Shown in pieces: positions 1 to 7,379 of a stretch of DNA of 11,382 nucleotides; within the stretch, counting starts at the first letter, position 1; each line of letters starts with the position of its first letter. The notes under the pieces are model-generated. The model saw only the letters and a program-made list of their open reading frames with translations. It was not told the origin of the DNA and searched no databases. The DNA comes from Candidatus Agrococcus pullicola. GTDB taxonomy: Bacteria > Actinomycetota > Actinomycetes > Actinomycetales > Microbacteriaceae. A program made the position numbers and the translations under genes. The DNA is taken from the NCBI GenBank assembly GCA_019115685.1, contig DXDC01000392.1:1-11382 (forward strand), read 5' to 3'.

Positions 1-165
1 ATGTTTCACGGTGGGGGACCGTGCAGCTAACGGTGGGCAGCTCTCTGGATTCTGCTGCAGCGGTATGTTCGTGTTCGTGCAGGAGGGCAGGGGCGACGGC
101 TCAGGGGTCGGTCGATCTGCGGGCGCGCTCGGTGGCTGGGATGGCTACGTCGGAGCGGGCGGGTG
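1..165. other. left-edge stretch without a recognised gene
   Basis: No open frame here looks like a real protein. The frame starting at base 1 closes at 28-30 after nine codons and could be the tail of a gene or nothing. The heptamer CGGTGGG occurs at 9-15 and 31-37, and GCAGCT at 23-28 and 37-42. Short clustered repeats of this kind are seen at the ends of some insertion sequences (IS21-family ends carry internal repeats), but no transposase or terminal inverted repeat is visible, so this is only a possibility. Confidence 0.3.
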
Positions 166-247
166 TGCCGAATGTATGGACTTTCCCCAATGTCGGGAGA
201 TTGGCCCGACATTGGGTCATGTGGGCTGATTCTCCCGACATTCGGCA
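166..247. repeat. 82-bp nested palindromic repeat, copy A (REP/BIME-like)
   Basis: The unit contains four half-sites built on AATGT(CGGG), two in each orientation. An inner stem CCCAATGTCGGG / CCCGACATTGGG (12 bp perfect, 7-nt loop) lies inside an outer stem TGCCGAATGT / ACATTCGGCA (10 bp perfect). An alternative pairing AATGTCGGGAGA / TCTCCCGACATT is also possible. A second copy lies at 319-400. The unit sits downstream of the liv operon, beyond its probable terminator, which is a typical place for REP-like elements. No protein is likely to be encoded here. Confidence 0.75.
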
Positions 248-272
248 CAGGGATAGATGCCGTGGCAGAGCA

Positions 273-314
273 GATGTTTGGGCTCCGATGTTTGGGCTCG
301 AGTGTCTGGGCTTG
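273..314. repeat. three 14-bp tandem repeats between the two palindromic units
   Basis: GATGTTTGGGCTCC, GATGTTTGGGCTCG and AGTGTCTGGGCTTG follow each other without gaps. The first two differ at one base and the third is diverged. The array lies between the two 82-bp palindromic units. No function is evident; the TGT-GGG core loosely resembles the AATGTCGGG core of the flanking units, so it may derive from the same element. Confidence 0.6.
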
Positions 315-318
315 ACTG

Positions 319-400
319 TTCCCAATGTATGGATTTTCCCGAGTGTCGGGAGGTTGGCCCGACATCCGGTCACACCGGGCAGTTCTCCCGACATTGGGTA
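319..400. repeat. 82-bp nested palindromic repeat, copy B (REP/BIME-like)
   Basis: This copy aligns without gaps to the copy at 166-247, with about 64 of 82 positions identical by eye. Two of the differences are paired changes that keep stems intact. Unit position 5 (G to C) pairs with position 78 (C to G) in the outer stem, and position 23 (C to G) pairs with position 49 (G to C) in the inner stem. The inner stem keeps one A-C mismatch and one G-U pair. This suggests the folded or palindromic form is what is preserved. Confidence 0.72.
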
Positions 401-432
401 CGCACCGAGCTGGAGGGCGCAGAAGGCGGTCG

Positions 433-476
433 ACAAGAACGAGGAAACCCGCCAAGCCAATGGCTGAGCGGGCCTC
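433..476 (-). terminator. probable intrinsic terminator of the liv operon
   Basis: About 45 bp past the livF stop codon is a long imperfect hairpin. Read on the plus strand its arms are GAGG (441-444), CCCGC (448-452) and AGCC (455-458), the loop is AAT, and the matching arms are GGCT (462-465), GCGGG (468-472) and CCTC (473-476). That is 13 base pairs interrupted by two small internal loops. On the minus strand the hairpin is followed by the T-rich stretch GTTCTTGT, as expected for a rho-independent terminator. Confidence 0.6.
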
Positions 477-520
477 CTGAATACGCGATGCTCGTGCTGC
501 GCCAAACGGCGAACGACGAG

Positions 521-1381
521 TTACGACTTATTCTCTCCTTCGGTGCTGTCCGGGGCTTCGACGCTGTCGACCGCGCTGGTATCCGATTCCTCCGATGCAC
601 TCACCGCAGCGGCCGCGGCCTCTGCTGCCGCAGCGGCGTCACTCGCCTTCGTCTCGACATCCGTAGCGAGGGTACCGAGGTAGAGTTCGATGACCTTCGG
701 ATCGTTGAGCATCGACCGGCCCGACCCCGTGTAGGCGTCCTTGCCGTGGTCGAGCACGTACGCCCTATGGGAGATCTGCAGGCAGCGACGTGCGTTCTGC
801 TCGACCATCACGATGGTCACGCCCTGCTTGTTGATCTCGGAGACGCGCAGGAATGCTTCGTCCTGCTTCACGGGTGAAAGGCCCGCACTCGGCTCGTCGA
901 GCAGCAGCACAGCCGGGTCCATCATGAGCGCACGGCCCATCGCGACCATCTGCCGCTCACCACCGGAGAGGCCTCCGGCGCGCTGCTTGCGACGCTTCGC
1001 CAGTTCGGGGAACAGCGACGCAACGAATTCGAAGCGCTCATCGAACAGCTTGGGCGATTGGAAGGCGCCCATGCGCAGATTGTCCTCTATCGAGAGCGTC
1101 GGGAAGACATTGTTGGTCTGCGGAACCATGCCGACGCCCTTGCTGACGAGTTTGTCGGCGGAGAGCCCCGTGATGTCATCGCCCTTCAGCTCGATCGAGC
1201 CCTCGCGCACATTCACCTGACCGAACACGGCCTTCAGCAATGTCGACTTGCCGGCTCCGTTAGGGCCGATAATGCCGATGAGCTCACCCTCGTCGGCGTA
1301 AATCGAGCAGCCGTTGAGGATGTTCACACCCGGAAGGTACCCGGCATGGAGTTCCTTGGTCTCGAGAACTCGATCACTCAT
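521..1381 (-). CDS. livF: branched-chain amino acid ABC transporter, ATP-binding protein LivF
   Basis: This is one of the two cytoplasmic ATPases powering uptake of leucine, isoleucine, valine or related amino acids through LivH-LivM. The 286-residue product has Walker A GPNGAGKS (39-46), signature LSGGE (138-142) and Walker B VLLLDEP with catalytic Glu163. Gln195 in VEQN replaces the usual switch histidine, which is typical of LivF and separates it from LivG. The ATG overlaps the livG stop as ATGA, and AAAGGAGG lies 7 nt upstream, so translation is coupled and the start is firm. Residues from about 238 form an Ala- and Asp/Glu-rich low-complexity tail of roughly 50 residues beyond the usual end of the family (about 235). 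The gene is last in the operon and is followed by a probable terminator. Substrate specificity cannot be read from the sequence; amides or urea are also transported by this family. Confidence 0.93.
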   Translation of the reverse strand: MSDRVLETKELHAGYLPGVNILNGCSIYADEGELIGIIGPNGAGKSTLLKAVFGQVNVREGSIELKGDDITGLSADKLVSKGVGMVPQTNNVFPTLSIEDNLRMGAFQSPKLFDERFEFVASLFPELAKRRKQRAGGLSGGERQMVAMGRALMMDPAVLLLDEPSAGLSPVKQDEAFLRVSEINKQGVTIVMVEQNARRCLQISHRAYVLDHGKDAYTGSGRSMLNDPKVIELYLGTLATDVETKASDAAAAAEAAAAAVSASEESDTSAVDSVEAPDSTEGENKS

Positions 1382-2340
1382 TGTTCACCCTCCTTTGACG
1401 ACGTCGTAGATTCTTCGGAGCGCTCGGCGTCGGCGATGGAACCGACGTTCTCTCCGCCGAGTTCCTGCTTCAGCGCGGCCTCCATGTCGAGCTGACCGGT
1501 AATGGAACCGAGGTCGGTGTCGTGGTGTGCGCCCAGGTAGGCATCGATAACGGCCTGATTCTTCATGACATCCTCCGGGACATCCTCGGCCACGATCTTG
1601 CCCTCGGCCATGACGACGACCCAGTCGGAGATGTGACGAACCATGTGCATGTCGTGCTCGACGAACAGCACGGTCATGCCATCTTCCTTGAGCCCCAGCA
1701 CATGCTCGAGCAGCGACTGCGTCAGCGCAGGGTTGACGCCCGCCATCGGCTCATCGAGCATCACGAGCGAAGGGTCGCTCATGAGTGCGCGTGCCATTTC
1801 GAGCAACTTGCGCTGCCCGCCGGACAGGGATGCCGCGTAGTCATCCTTCTTCGCATCGAGTTTGAAGCGCTTGAGCAAGTCCATCGCCTTGTCGCGATTC
1901 TCGCTCTCCTGTTTGCTCCAGATCGGCGGGAAGAAGGATGCCCAGAAGCTCTCTCCTCGTTGGCCCGCGGCTCCAAGCAGCACGTTCTCGAGCACGGTGA
2001 GTCGCGCGAGGCTCTTCGTCAGCTGGAAAGTCCGGACCATGCCGCTCTGCGCGGCCTTGAAGGACGGGATGCCCGCAAGGTTCTTGCCGTCGAACGACCA
2101 GGTTCCGGAGTCGGGCTTGTCGAAGCCCGTCAGAAGGTTGAACAGCGTGGTCTTACCGGCACCATTGGGGCCGATGAGCGCTGTGATCGCGTGACGGGGC
2201 ACCTCGAGGTGCGCGACATCCACTGCTTTGAGACCGCCGAACTGGCGGGTGACGCCGTCTGCGACGATGACAGGATCCTTCTTCGGAACCCCGGGTGCGG
2301 GGTCACCGACGACGAGATCGGATGCTGTGAGCTTAGACAT
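1378..2340 (-). CDS. livG: branched-chain amino acid ABC transporter, ATP-binding protein LivG
   Basis: This is the second ATPase of the importer. The 320-residue product has Walker A GPNGAGKT (57-64), signature LSGGQ (172-176), Walker B LVMLDEP with Glu197, and switch His229 in VEHD. That His is the LivG pattern, in contrast to Gln in LivF. Compared with a typical LivG of about 255 residues, there is an N-terminal extension of about 20 residues and an acidic, Ser-rich C-terminal extension from about residue 272. The ATG start lies inside the end of livM (8-nt overlap), with AAGGAG 10 nt upstream; the 3' end overlaps livF by 4 nt. The overlaps indicate one transcript and coupled translation. 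Confidence 0.93.
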   Translation of the reverse strand: MSKLTASDLVVGDPAPGVPKKDPVIVADGVTRQFGGLKAVDVAHLEVPRHAITALIGPNGAGKTTLFNLLTGFDKPDSGTWSFDGKNLAGIPSFKAAQSGMVRTFQLTKSLARLTVLENVLLGAAGQRGESFWASFFPPIWSKQESENRDKAMDLLKRFKLDAKKDDYAASLSGGQRKLLEMARALMSDPSLVMLDEPMAGVNPALTQSLLEHVLGLKEDGMTVLFVEHDMHMVRHISDWVVVMAEGKIVAEDVPEDVMKNQAVIDAYLGAHHDTDLGSITGQLDMEAALKQELGGENVGSIADAERSEESTTSSKEGEQ

Positions 2341-3340
2341 TGAACGACAGCTCCTTCTTATTACCGAATATTCCTTGCGGTCTGAACACCACCAGCAGGA
2401 TCAGCGCGAAGCCGACGAAGACGAACGCGAGCTGCGCTGCCTGTGTGGCTGTGATGTCACCGAAGACGCCGACGTCGTGCAGCAGCCGGATCACCGCTCG
2501 CACACCGTTCAGCGTCGCCCAGAACAGAATCGCTCCGATCACCGGACCGAAGACCGTTGCTGCGCCGCCCAGCAGCAGCGCTGTCCAGAGATAGAACGTT
2601 GTCGGCGCTGCGAAGAAGTCCGGTTGCAGCGCTCTAGGCATCACGTACATGATGCCTCCGAGCGCACCGAGCACACCACCGAGGATCAGCACCTGCATCT
2701 TGTAGTTGAAGACGTTCTTGCCGAGCGAGCGCACAGCGTCTTCGTCTTCACGAATGCCCTTGACGACACGACCCCAGGGGCTGCGGAAGAGCATCCAGAC
2801 CACGACGAGCGCAATCGCCACGAGCGCCCATGCGAGGATGCGGATCCAGGTGTCGTAGGCGCCGGCGTTGAAGATCCAGAAACCGTACTGGCCGGGTGGT
2901 AACGGGTTGATCGCCTGGATGTCCGTTTTGATCGCCGCACCGGTCAGGCCCTGCGATCCACCCGTGATGGGTGTCAGCTCGGTTGTGCGCACGGTGTAGC
3001 GCACGATCTCCGCCGCCGCGATGGTCACGATGGCGAGGTAGTCTCCGCGGAGGCGGAGCGTCGGAATACCGAGTACGAACGCGTAGATCGACGCTGCGAC
3101 CAGTCCGACGATGACCGCGGAGATGAAGGACGCCGCCGGCGGCCATCCCCAGTTGGTGGTCGGAGCTGCCATCGTCGTCCAGATCGCGAAACCGTATGCG
3201 CCGATGGCCATGAATCCGGCCTGGCCGAAGTTCAGCAGGCCCGCGTAGCCGAAGTGCACGCCGAGGCCGATCGCTGCCAGCGCGAAGGCTGCGCTCGTCG
3301 AGTCTACGAATGCTAAGAGGAAGGGAGTGAGGATATCCAT
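2333..3340 (-). CDS. livM: branched-chain amino acid ABC transporter permease LivM
   Basis: This is one of the two integral membrane subunits forming the substrate channel. The 335-residue product is strongly hydrophobic with multiple membrane helices. It carries the family motif GLLNFGQAGF (34-43), the cytoplasmic coupling-loop sequence VVKGIREDEDAVRSLGKN that contacts the ATPases, and the C-terminal FRPQGIFG seen in LivH/LivM proteins. I chose the ATG at 3340 (MDILTPF) rather than an open-frame extension to 3397, because the latter lies inside livH and encodes an unlikely MCCCSDHKEF leader. AAAGGA lies about 9 nt upstream of the chosen ATG. Only one base separates it from the livH stop, and its end overlaps livG by 8 nt. 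Confidence 0.92.
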   Translation of the reverse strand: MDILTPFLLAFVDSTSAAFALAAIGLGVHFGYAGLLNFGQAGFMAIGAYGFAIWTTMAAPTTNWGWPPAASFISAVIVGLVAASIYAFVLGIPTLRLRGDYLAIVTIAAAEIVRYTVRTTELTPITGGSQGLTGAAIKTDIQAINPLPPGQYGFWIFNAGAYDTWIRILAWALVAIALVVVWMLFRSPWGRVVKGIREDEDAVRSLGKNVFNYKMQVLILGGVLGALGGIMYVMPRALQPDFFAAPTTFYLWTALLLGGAATVFGPVIGAILFWATLNGVRAVIRLLHDVGVFGDITATQAAQLAFVFVGFALILLVVFRPQGIFGNKKELSFNV

Positions 3341-3341
3341 G

Positions 3342-4799
3342 TCAGCCGATCCTTTCCTTGCGGCCCAGAATTCCTTGTGGTCTGAACAGCAGCACAAGGA
3401 TCAAAATGAACAGGCCGACCGCGTAGCGAACGTCCGCAGGCAACCAGAGCGTTGAGACTTCGGTCACGATGCCGATCACGAGTGCTCCGATGAGGGCCCC
3501 GAACGCGCTTCCGAGCCCGCCGAGCGTGACCGCCGCGAACAGGAGCAGCAGGATCTGGAACCCGGTGTCCCACCTGATCGCGCCACCGATGAAGTACGTG
3601 TACAGCAGTCCGCCGAGGCCAGTGAGGAGCCCGGCCATCGTCCAGACGATGCGGATGACGCGGTTGACGTTGATACCGGATGCAGCCGCGAGGGATGAAT
3701 TGTCGCTCACCGCTCGCGTTGCCTTACCGATGCGCGTCTGGGTCAAGAAGAACGCGACACCGATGAGTACCAGGATGGCGATTCCCGCCGAGATCAGCAC
3801 GGACGTCGAAACGACGGCCGGGCCGATCGTGATGGGAGCACCGCGGCTCACGCCCGAGATCTGGTTCGTGCCACCGCCGACGATGAACTGGTAGAGGTAC
3901 CGCAGCAGGATCGAGAGGCCGATCGTGACGATCAGCACCTGCACGAGGCCCACCCTTCGTTTTCGCAAGGGTTTGAAGAGCGCCGCGTCGTTGAGCCAGC
4001 CGAATAACGCACAGGCGAGCAGCGTAGCTGCGACGGCGACGACGAACGGCCATCCCCAGATCGTGGTCGTGAAGTAGAACATCACGCCGCCGAAGGTGAG
4101 CATCTCACCCTGAGCGAAGTTGTTGACGCCCGTCGTGCCGAAGATCAAGGTGATGCCGATCGCGGCGAGAGCGAGCATCAGTCCGAAGATGGCGCCGTTG
4201 ATTGCCCGCTGAGTGAGGCCGGCCATGAAACCCTGGCCCCGCTGCTGTTCGGTCGCTACGGGGATTTCCTCGTCGTCAGCAGGCGCATCCGACTCGCTGT
4301 CGGTCTCTGACGGCTCTGTTGTCGGCGTCGTCTGAGTCTCACCCGGGTCGCCGAACCCGAACAGCACACTCTGCTGCTGGGAGCCGGCGCTGATCTCGAA
4401 CTCACGCGACTCGTGTGCCGGGTCGCGCAACTGCACGCCGTCCGGCAGCGTGTCGGTGTTGATGGTCACCGTGTACGTGCCGGGATCGGGTACGCCGACG
4501 CGCCAGGCGCCGCTGTCGTCCGTCTCTCCCGAGTTCTCGAAGCCGTTGCCGGAGACGATGATCTCGACGCCAACCAAGGGCTCTCGATCTTCGTCTCGCA
4601 TCGTTCCGCCGAACGAGTACACATAGTCGTCGTCGCCATCATCGTCTGTGATGGAGATCTGCGCTGGCCCGGCATCCGGTGGGGGGCCTGCCTGGGCAGT
4701 AGCGATTCCGACTCCGAATAGCAGTAGGACTGCAACGAGTGCAGCACCTAGCCACGCGGTAATAGGACGCAAAAGGGTCCTAGGGCCTGCTAGTTTCAC
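3342..4799 (-). CDS. livH: LivH-type branched-chain amino acid permease fused to an N-terminal extracytoplasmic Ig-like domain
   Basis: Residues about 190-485 are a normal-length LivH permease. Recognisable pieces are GTTGVNNFAQGEML, the coupling loop RIGKATRAVSDNSSLAAASGI, and the C-terminal LLFRPQGILGRK. Ahead of it is an unusual 190-residue extension: a signal peptide (1-37, cleavage after ATAQA), an Asp-rich segment (52-58), a carboxypeptidase-regulatory/Ig-like beta domain (about 59-150, with PLVGVEIIVSG, TDDSGAWRVGVPDPGTYTVTI), and a Thr/Ser/Glu/Asp linker (about 151-185). The start is GTG at 4799 with GGAGGA 3 nt upstream. The first gene of the operon, it is divergent from guaB. The beta domain should lie outside the membrane; its role is unknown, and capture or positioning of substrate or binding protein is only a guess. 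The permease assignment is secure. Confidence 0.9.
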   Translation of the reverse strand: MKLAGPRTLLRPITAWLGAALVAVLLLFGVGIATAQAGPPPDAGPAQISITDDDGDDDYVYSFGGTMRDEDREPLVGVEIIVSGNGFENSGETDDSGAWRVGVPDPGTYTVTINTDTLPDGVQLRDPAHESREFEISAGSQQQSVLFGFGDPGETQTTPTTEPSETDSESDAPADDEEIPVATEQQRGQGFMAGLTQRAINGAIFGLMLALAAIGITLIFGTTGVNNFAQGEMLTFGGVMFYFTTTIWGWPFVVAVAATLLACALFGWLNDAALFKPLRKRRVGLVQVLIVTIGLSILLRYLYQFIVGGGTNQISGVSRGAPITIGPAVVSTSVLISAGIAILVLIGVAFFLTQTRIGKATRAVSDNSSLAAASGINVNRVIRIVWTMAGLLTGLGGLLYTYFIGGAIRWDTGFQILLLLFAAVTLGGLGSAFGALIGALVIGIVTEVSTLWLPADVRYAVGLFILILVLLFRPQGILGRKERIG

Positions 4800-4804
4800 G
4801 TGTC

Positions 4805-4810
4805 CTCCGT
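4805..4810 (-). promoter_or_regulatory. ribosome binding site deciding the livH GTG start
   Basis: On the minus strand GGAGGA precedes the GTG at 4799, separated by CAC. No ATG lies in frame nearby, and the frame immediately after the GTG gives a proper positively charged signal-peptide start (MKLAGPRTLLRPITAW). Spacing is slightly short, but the match to the ribosomal anti-Shine-Dalgarno sequence is strong. Confidence 0.65.
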
Positions 4811-4863
4811 AGGCTATGCAGGGCCCGACAAGAACGACCGATGGTCTCGTCGCGCTGTGGATG

Positions 4864-4885
4864 CAAGTGAATCGTGTTTCACTTG
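4864..4885. promoter_or_regulatory. inverted repeat, candidate operator between livH and guaB
   Basis: CAAGTGAA (4864-4871) and TTCACTTG (4878-4885) are perfect inverted 8-mers separated by 6 nt. The whole site is 22 bp, about two helical turns, a geometry typical of dimeric repressors. It lies directly downstream of a TATATT -10-like hexamer on the minus strand, so it would cover the predicted livH transcription start. A regulator binding here would most simply control the liv operon and might also influence guaB. The family of the regulator is not recognisable from the site. Confidence 0.5.
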
Positions 4886-4892
4886 GTCAATG

Positions 4893-4898
4893 AATATA
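4893..4898 (-). promoter_or_regulatory. candidate -10 element for the liv operon
   Basis: The minus strand reads TATATT here, five of six matches to TATAAT. The -35 is weak: TTCGCC, with 16-bp spacing, is the best seen. Transcription would start near 4886, giving a leader of about 87 nt to the livH GTG, with the inverted repeat at 4864-4885 at its very beginning. Assigned by pattern only. Confidence 0.35.
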
Positions 4899-4904
4899 CC
4901 TGCC

Positions 4905-4921
4905 CTTCGCTGTCGGCGAAG
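4905..4921. promoter_or_regulatory. short perfect hairpin/inverted repeat in the livH-guaB spacer
   Basis: CTTCGC (4905-4910) and GCGAAG (4916-4921) are perfect inverted 6-mers around TGTCG. There is no T-run on either side, so a terminator is unlikely. It sits between the two divergent promoter candidates and overlaps the region where the liv -35 would be, so it could be a second protein-binding site. Confidence 0.35.
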
Positions 4922-4942
4922 CCAGAAATGGTTACAACTCGA

Positions 4943-6499
<1,557 letters not shown>

Positions 6500-6509
6500 G
6501 GCGTCGCCC

Positions 6510-6533
6510 GAGGCAGCCAGAAATGGCTGCCTC
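6510..6533 (+). terminator. hairpin after guaB, probable transcription terminator
   Basis: GAGGCAGCCA and TGGCTGCCTC form a perfect 10-bp stem closed by a GAAA tetraloop, 52 bp past the guaB stop. There is almost no T-run after it. U-less hairpins are frequently proposed as terminators in actinobacteria, but this remains an inference. It lies between the two guaB-tail copies. Confidence 0.65.
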
Positions 6534-6556
6534 TCTAGTGCTCCAGCGCGGGTTTT

Positions 6557-6622
6557 GAGGCTCCCAACTACAGAGGTTAGTTTCGGGTTAACTACGTTCG
6601 CGCGGGGGCGCGCTCACACGCT
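6557..6622 (+). repeat. guaB 3'-end repeat, copy 2 (orphan guaB tail)
   Basis: This copy encodes the same final peptide EAPNYRG plus TAG, but no guaB body precedes it; the upstream bases are unrelated. Differences from copy 1 are GAA/GAG, AAT/AAC and GGC/GGT (all synonymous), one T/A in the flank, and one A/G in the loop of the conserved GCGCG hairpin (6600-6613). It therefore looks like the end of a once functional, diverged guaB rather than a fresh tandem duplication. Confidence 0.75.
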
Positions 6623-6677
6623 ATGGGACTTAATCCATCTTGAGAGTTGTGTTGCGATCGCTCGCGAAGCAATCCAA

Positions 6678-7076
6678 TTACCGACGGGTCGTGGGTAAGA
6701 ATCGTGGCAGCGGCCCTTCGATCCTTGCCACAGAGATTTTGACAGATTCGAGTTCGGACCGGACTTCTTTACATTCAGCGCCGACTTTTTCGAAGCGCTC
6801 GTCAACTTTGTCGAAACGTTCGTCCATCTTGTCGAAACGTTCGTCCACTTTCTCGAAGCGCTCGTCGATTCTGTCGAACCGTGCATCGACCATGGCGAAG
6901 CGCTCGTCGATTCTGTCGAAACGCACGAGCATCTCGCTTCTGACCGCTGCCGAGGCTGTCGCTGTATCGGCTTTGAGGTTCTTGTGCACCCAGGCGAGCA
7001 TGGCGCCGAGCCCGGCGAAGAGCGTGAGTACCGCTCCCACCGTGGAAATCACGATGGCAATCGTCTCCGGGCTCAT
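6678..7076 (-). CDS. small membrane-anchored coiled-coil protein of unknown function
   Basis: The 132-residue product begins with a membrane helix (about residues 4-30, ETIAIVISTVGAVLTLFAGLGAMLAW). A long charged coiled coil follows, made of seven consecutive 7-residue units such as RFDRIDE, RFEKVDE and RFDKMDE, with Phe and Ile/Val/Met in the heptad core positions. It ends in VKISVARIEG-type sequence. I start it at the ATG at 7076, because GGAGGA lies 6 nt upstream; upstream ATGs in the open frame (7082, 7121) would be too close to, or before, that site. Similar one-helix plus coiled-coil proteins are common and unnamed in actinobacteria. A scaffolding or oligomerising role is possible. It stands alone on the minus strand. 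Confidence 0.7.
   Translation of the reverse strand: MSPETIAIVISTVGAVLTLFAGLGAMLAWVHKNLKADTATASAAVRSEMLVRFDRIDERFAMVDARFDRIDERFEKVDERFDKMDERFDKVDERFEKVGAECKEVRSELESVKISVARIEGPLPRFLPTTRR
6790..6936 (-). repeat. seven 21-bp repeats encoding coiled-coil heptads
   Basis: The core TCGAA(G/A)CG(C/T)TCGTC recurs at exactly 21-bp intervals from 6790 to 6916, inside the coiled-coil gene. Each unit encodes one heptad. Units differ at several bases while the heptad pattern is kept, so the array is old enough to have diverged. It could still change length by recombination without breaking the frame. Confidence 0.8.
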
Positions 7077-7095
7077 GTACATTCCTCCATTCTTC

Positions 7096-7110
7096 CCCTG
7101 TCCGACAGGG
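7096..7110. promoter_or_regulatory. short palindrome upstream of the coiled-coil gene
   Basis: CCCTGT-CCG-ACAGGG is a perfect 6-bp inverted repeat, extending to CCCTGTC/GACAGGG around a single central base if read as a protein-binding palindrome. It lies just upstream of the ribosome site of the minus-strand coiled-coil gene, in its leader or promoter, so it may be an operator or a leader hairpin. Confidence 0.35.
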
Positions 7111-7192
7111 TGCGCAAGCACTGACGGTGAGGTTCGAAACTACTTGGGTGATGACGGCGTCTGCGCTTCAGCCTCGTCTATTTGTGGATAAT

Positions 7193-7211
7193 TCGCGCCT
7201 GTGTGGCGCGA
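7193..7211. other. GC-rich hairpin in the divergent spacer
   Basis: TCGCGCC and GGCGCGA are perfect inverted 7-mers around TGTGT. No T-run follows in either direction. It lies between the coiled-coil gene (minus) and the small secreted protein gene (plus). It may be a regulatory hairpin or binding site; nothing more can be said. Confidence 0.35.
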
Positions 7212-7316
7212 GCACCGAAACCCTGAGCTGTGCGAGGCATAGTTGAGTAACTGCATTCACGAGCGGCATCGAAACGATTCCCGAGGCAATGCTTTGATGC
7301 CATGTAAAGAAATTGT

Positions 7317-7325
7317 TGCTATCGT
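7317..7325 (+). promoter_or_regulatory. candidate extended -10 promoter of the small secreted protein gene
   Basis: TGC followed by TATCGT fits the extended -10 form (TGn plus TANNNT). A TTGATG hexamer lies upstream at 7294-7299 but the spacing of 20 bp is long. Transcription would start near 7332, leaving a leader of about 35 nt with the AAGGGAG ribosome site at 7354-7360. Confidence 0.3.
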
Positions 7326-7353
7326 GACGGCCGAGAGCAATCTCGAAGGGAAC

Positions 7354-7379
7354 AAGGGAGTTTCACATGAGCAAAAAAA
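7354..7379 (+). other. ribosome site, upstream ATG and A7 tract that puts the following gene out of frame
   Basis: AAGGGAG (7354-7360) stands 6 nt before an ATG at 7367 that reads M-S-K-K and then leaves the frame of the downstream gene through a run of seven A residues (7373-7379). With six A residues the reading would run on as MSKKVLFVAAASAALALF, a complete signal peptide. As given, the ATG frame closes after 28 codons. The true start of the gene at 7380 is therefore very probably here, with a one-base insertion, slippage or a sequencing error. Confidence 0.7.

Noticed and set aside
166..400. CRISPR array
   Set aside because: Only two long palindromic units with a spacer of about 71 bp; repeats are diverged and the size is wrong for CRISPR.
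21..505. Several overlapping open frames on both strands in the left-edge region
   Set aside because: They run through palindromic repeats and a terminator hairpin, give Arg/Pro/Ser-rich low-information proteins, and lack ribosome sites.
257..877. Plus-strand open frame of 206 codons overlapping livF
   Set aside because: Its second half is antisense to the well-supported livF and its first half crosses the palindromic repeats.
1522..2343. Plus-strand open frame of 273 codons opposite livG
   Set aside because: Antisense shadow of livG, whose Walker and signature motifs are clear.
3341..3397. N-terminal extension of LivM to 3397
   Set aside because: It overlaps livH coding sequence and gives MCCCSDHKEF; the ATG at 3340 has a ribosome site and family-like start.
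7373..7379. Programmed -1 ribosomal frameshift on A AAA AAG
   Set aside because: The run contains a slippery-like string, but the shift needed to join the frames is +1, so a classical -1 event would not restore the protein.
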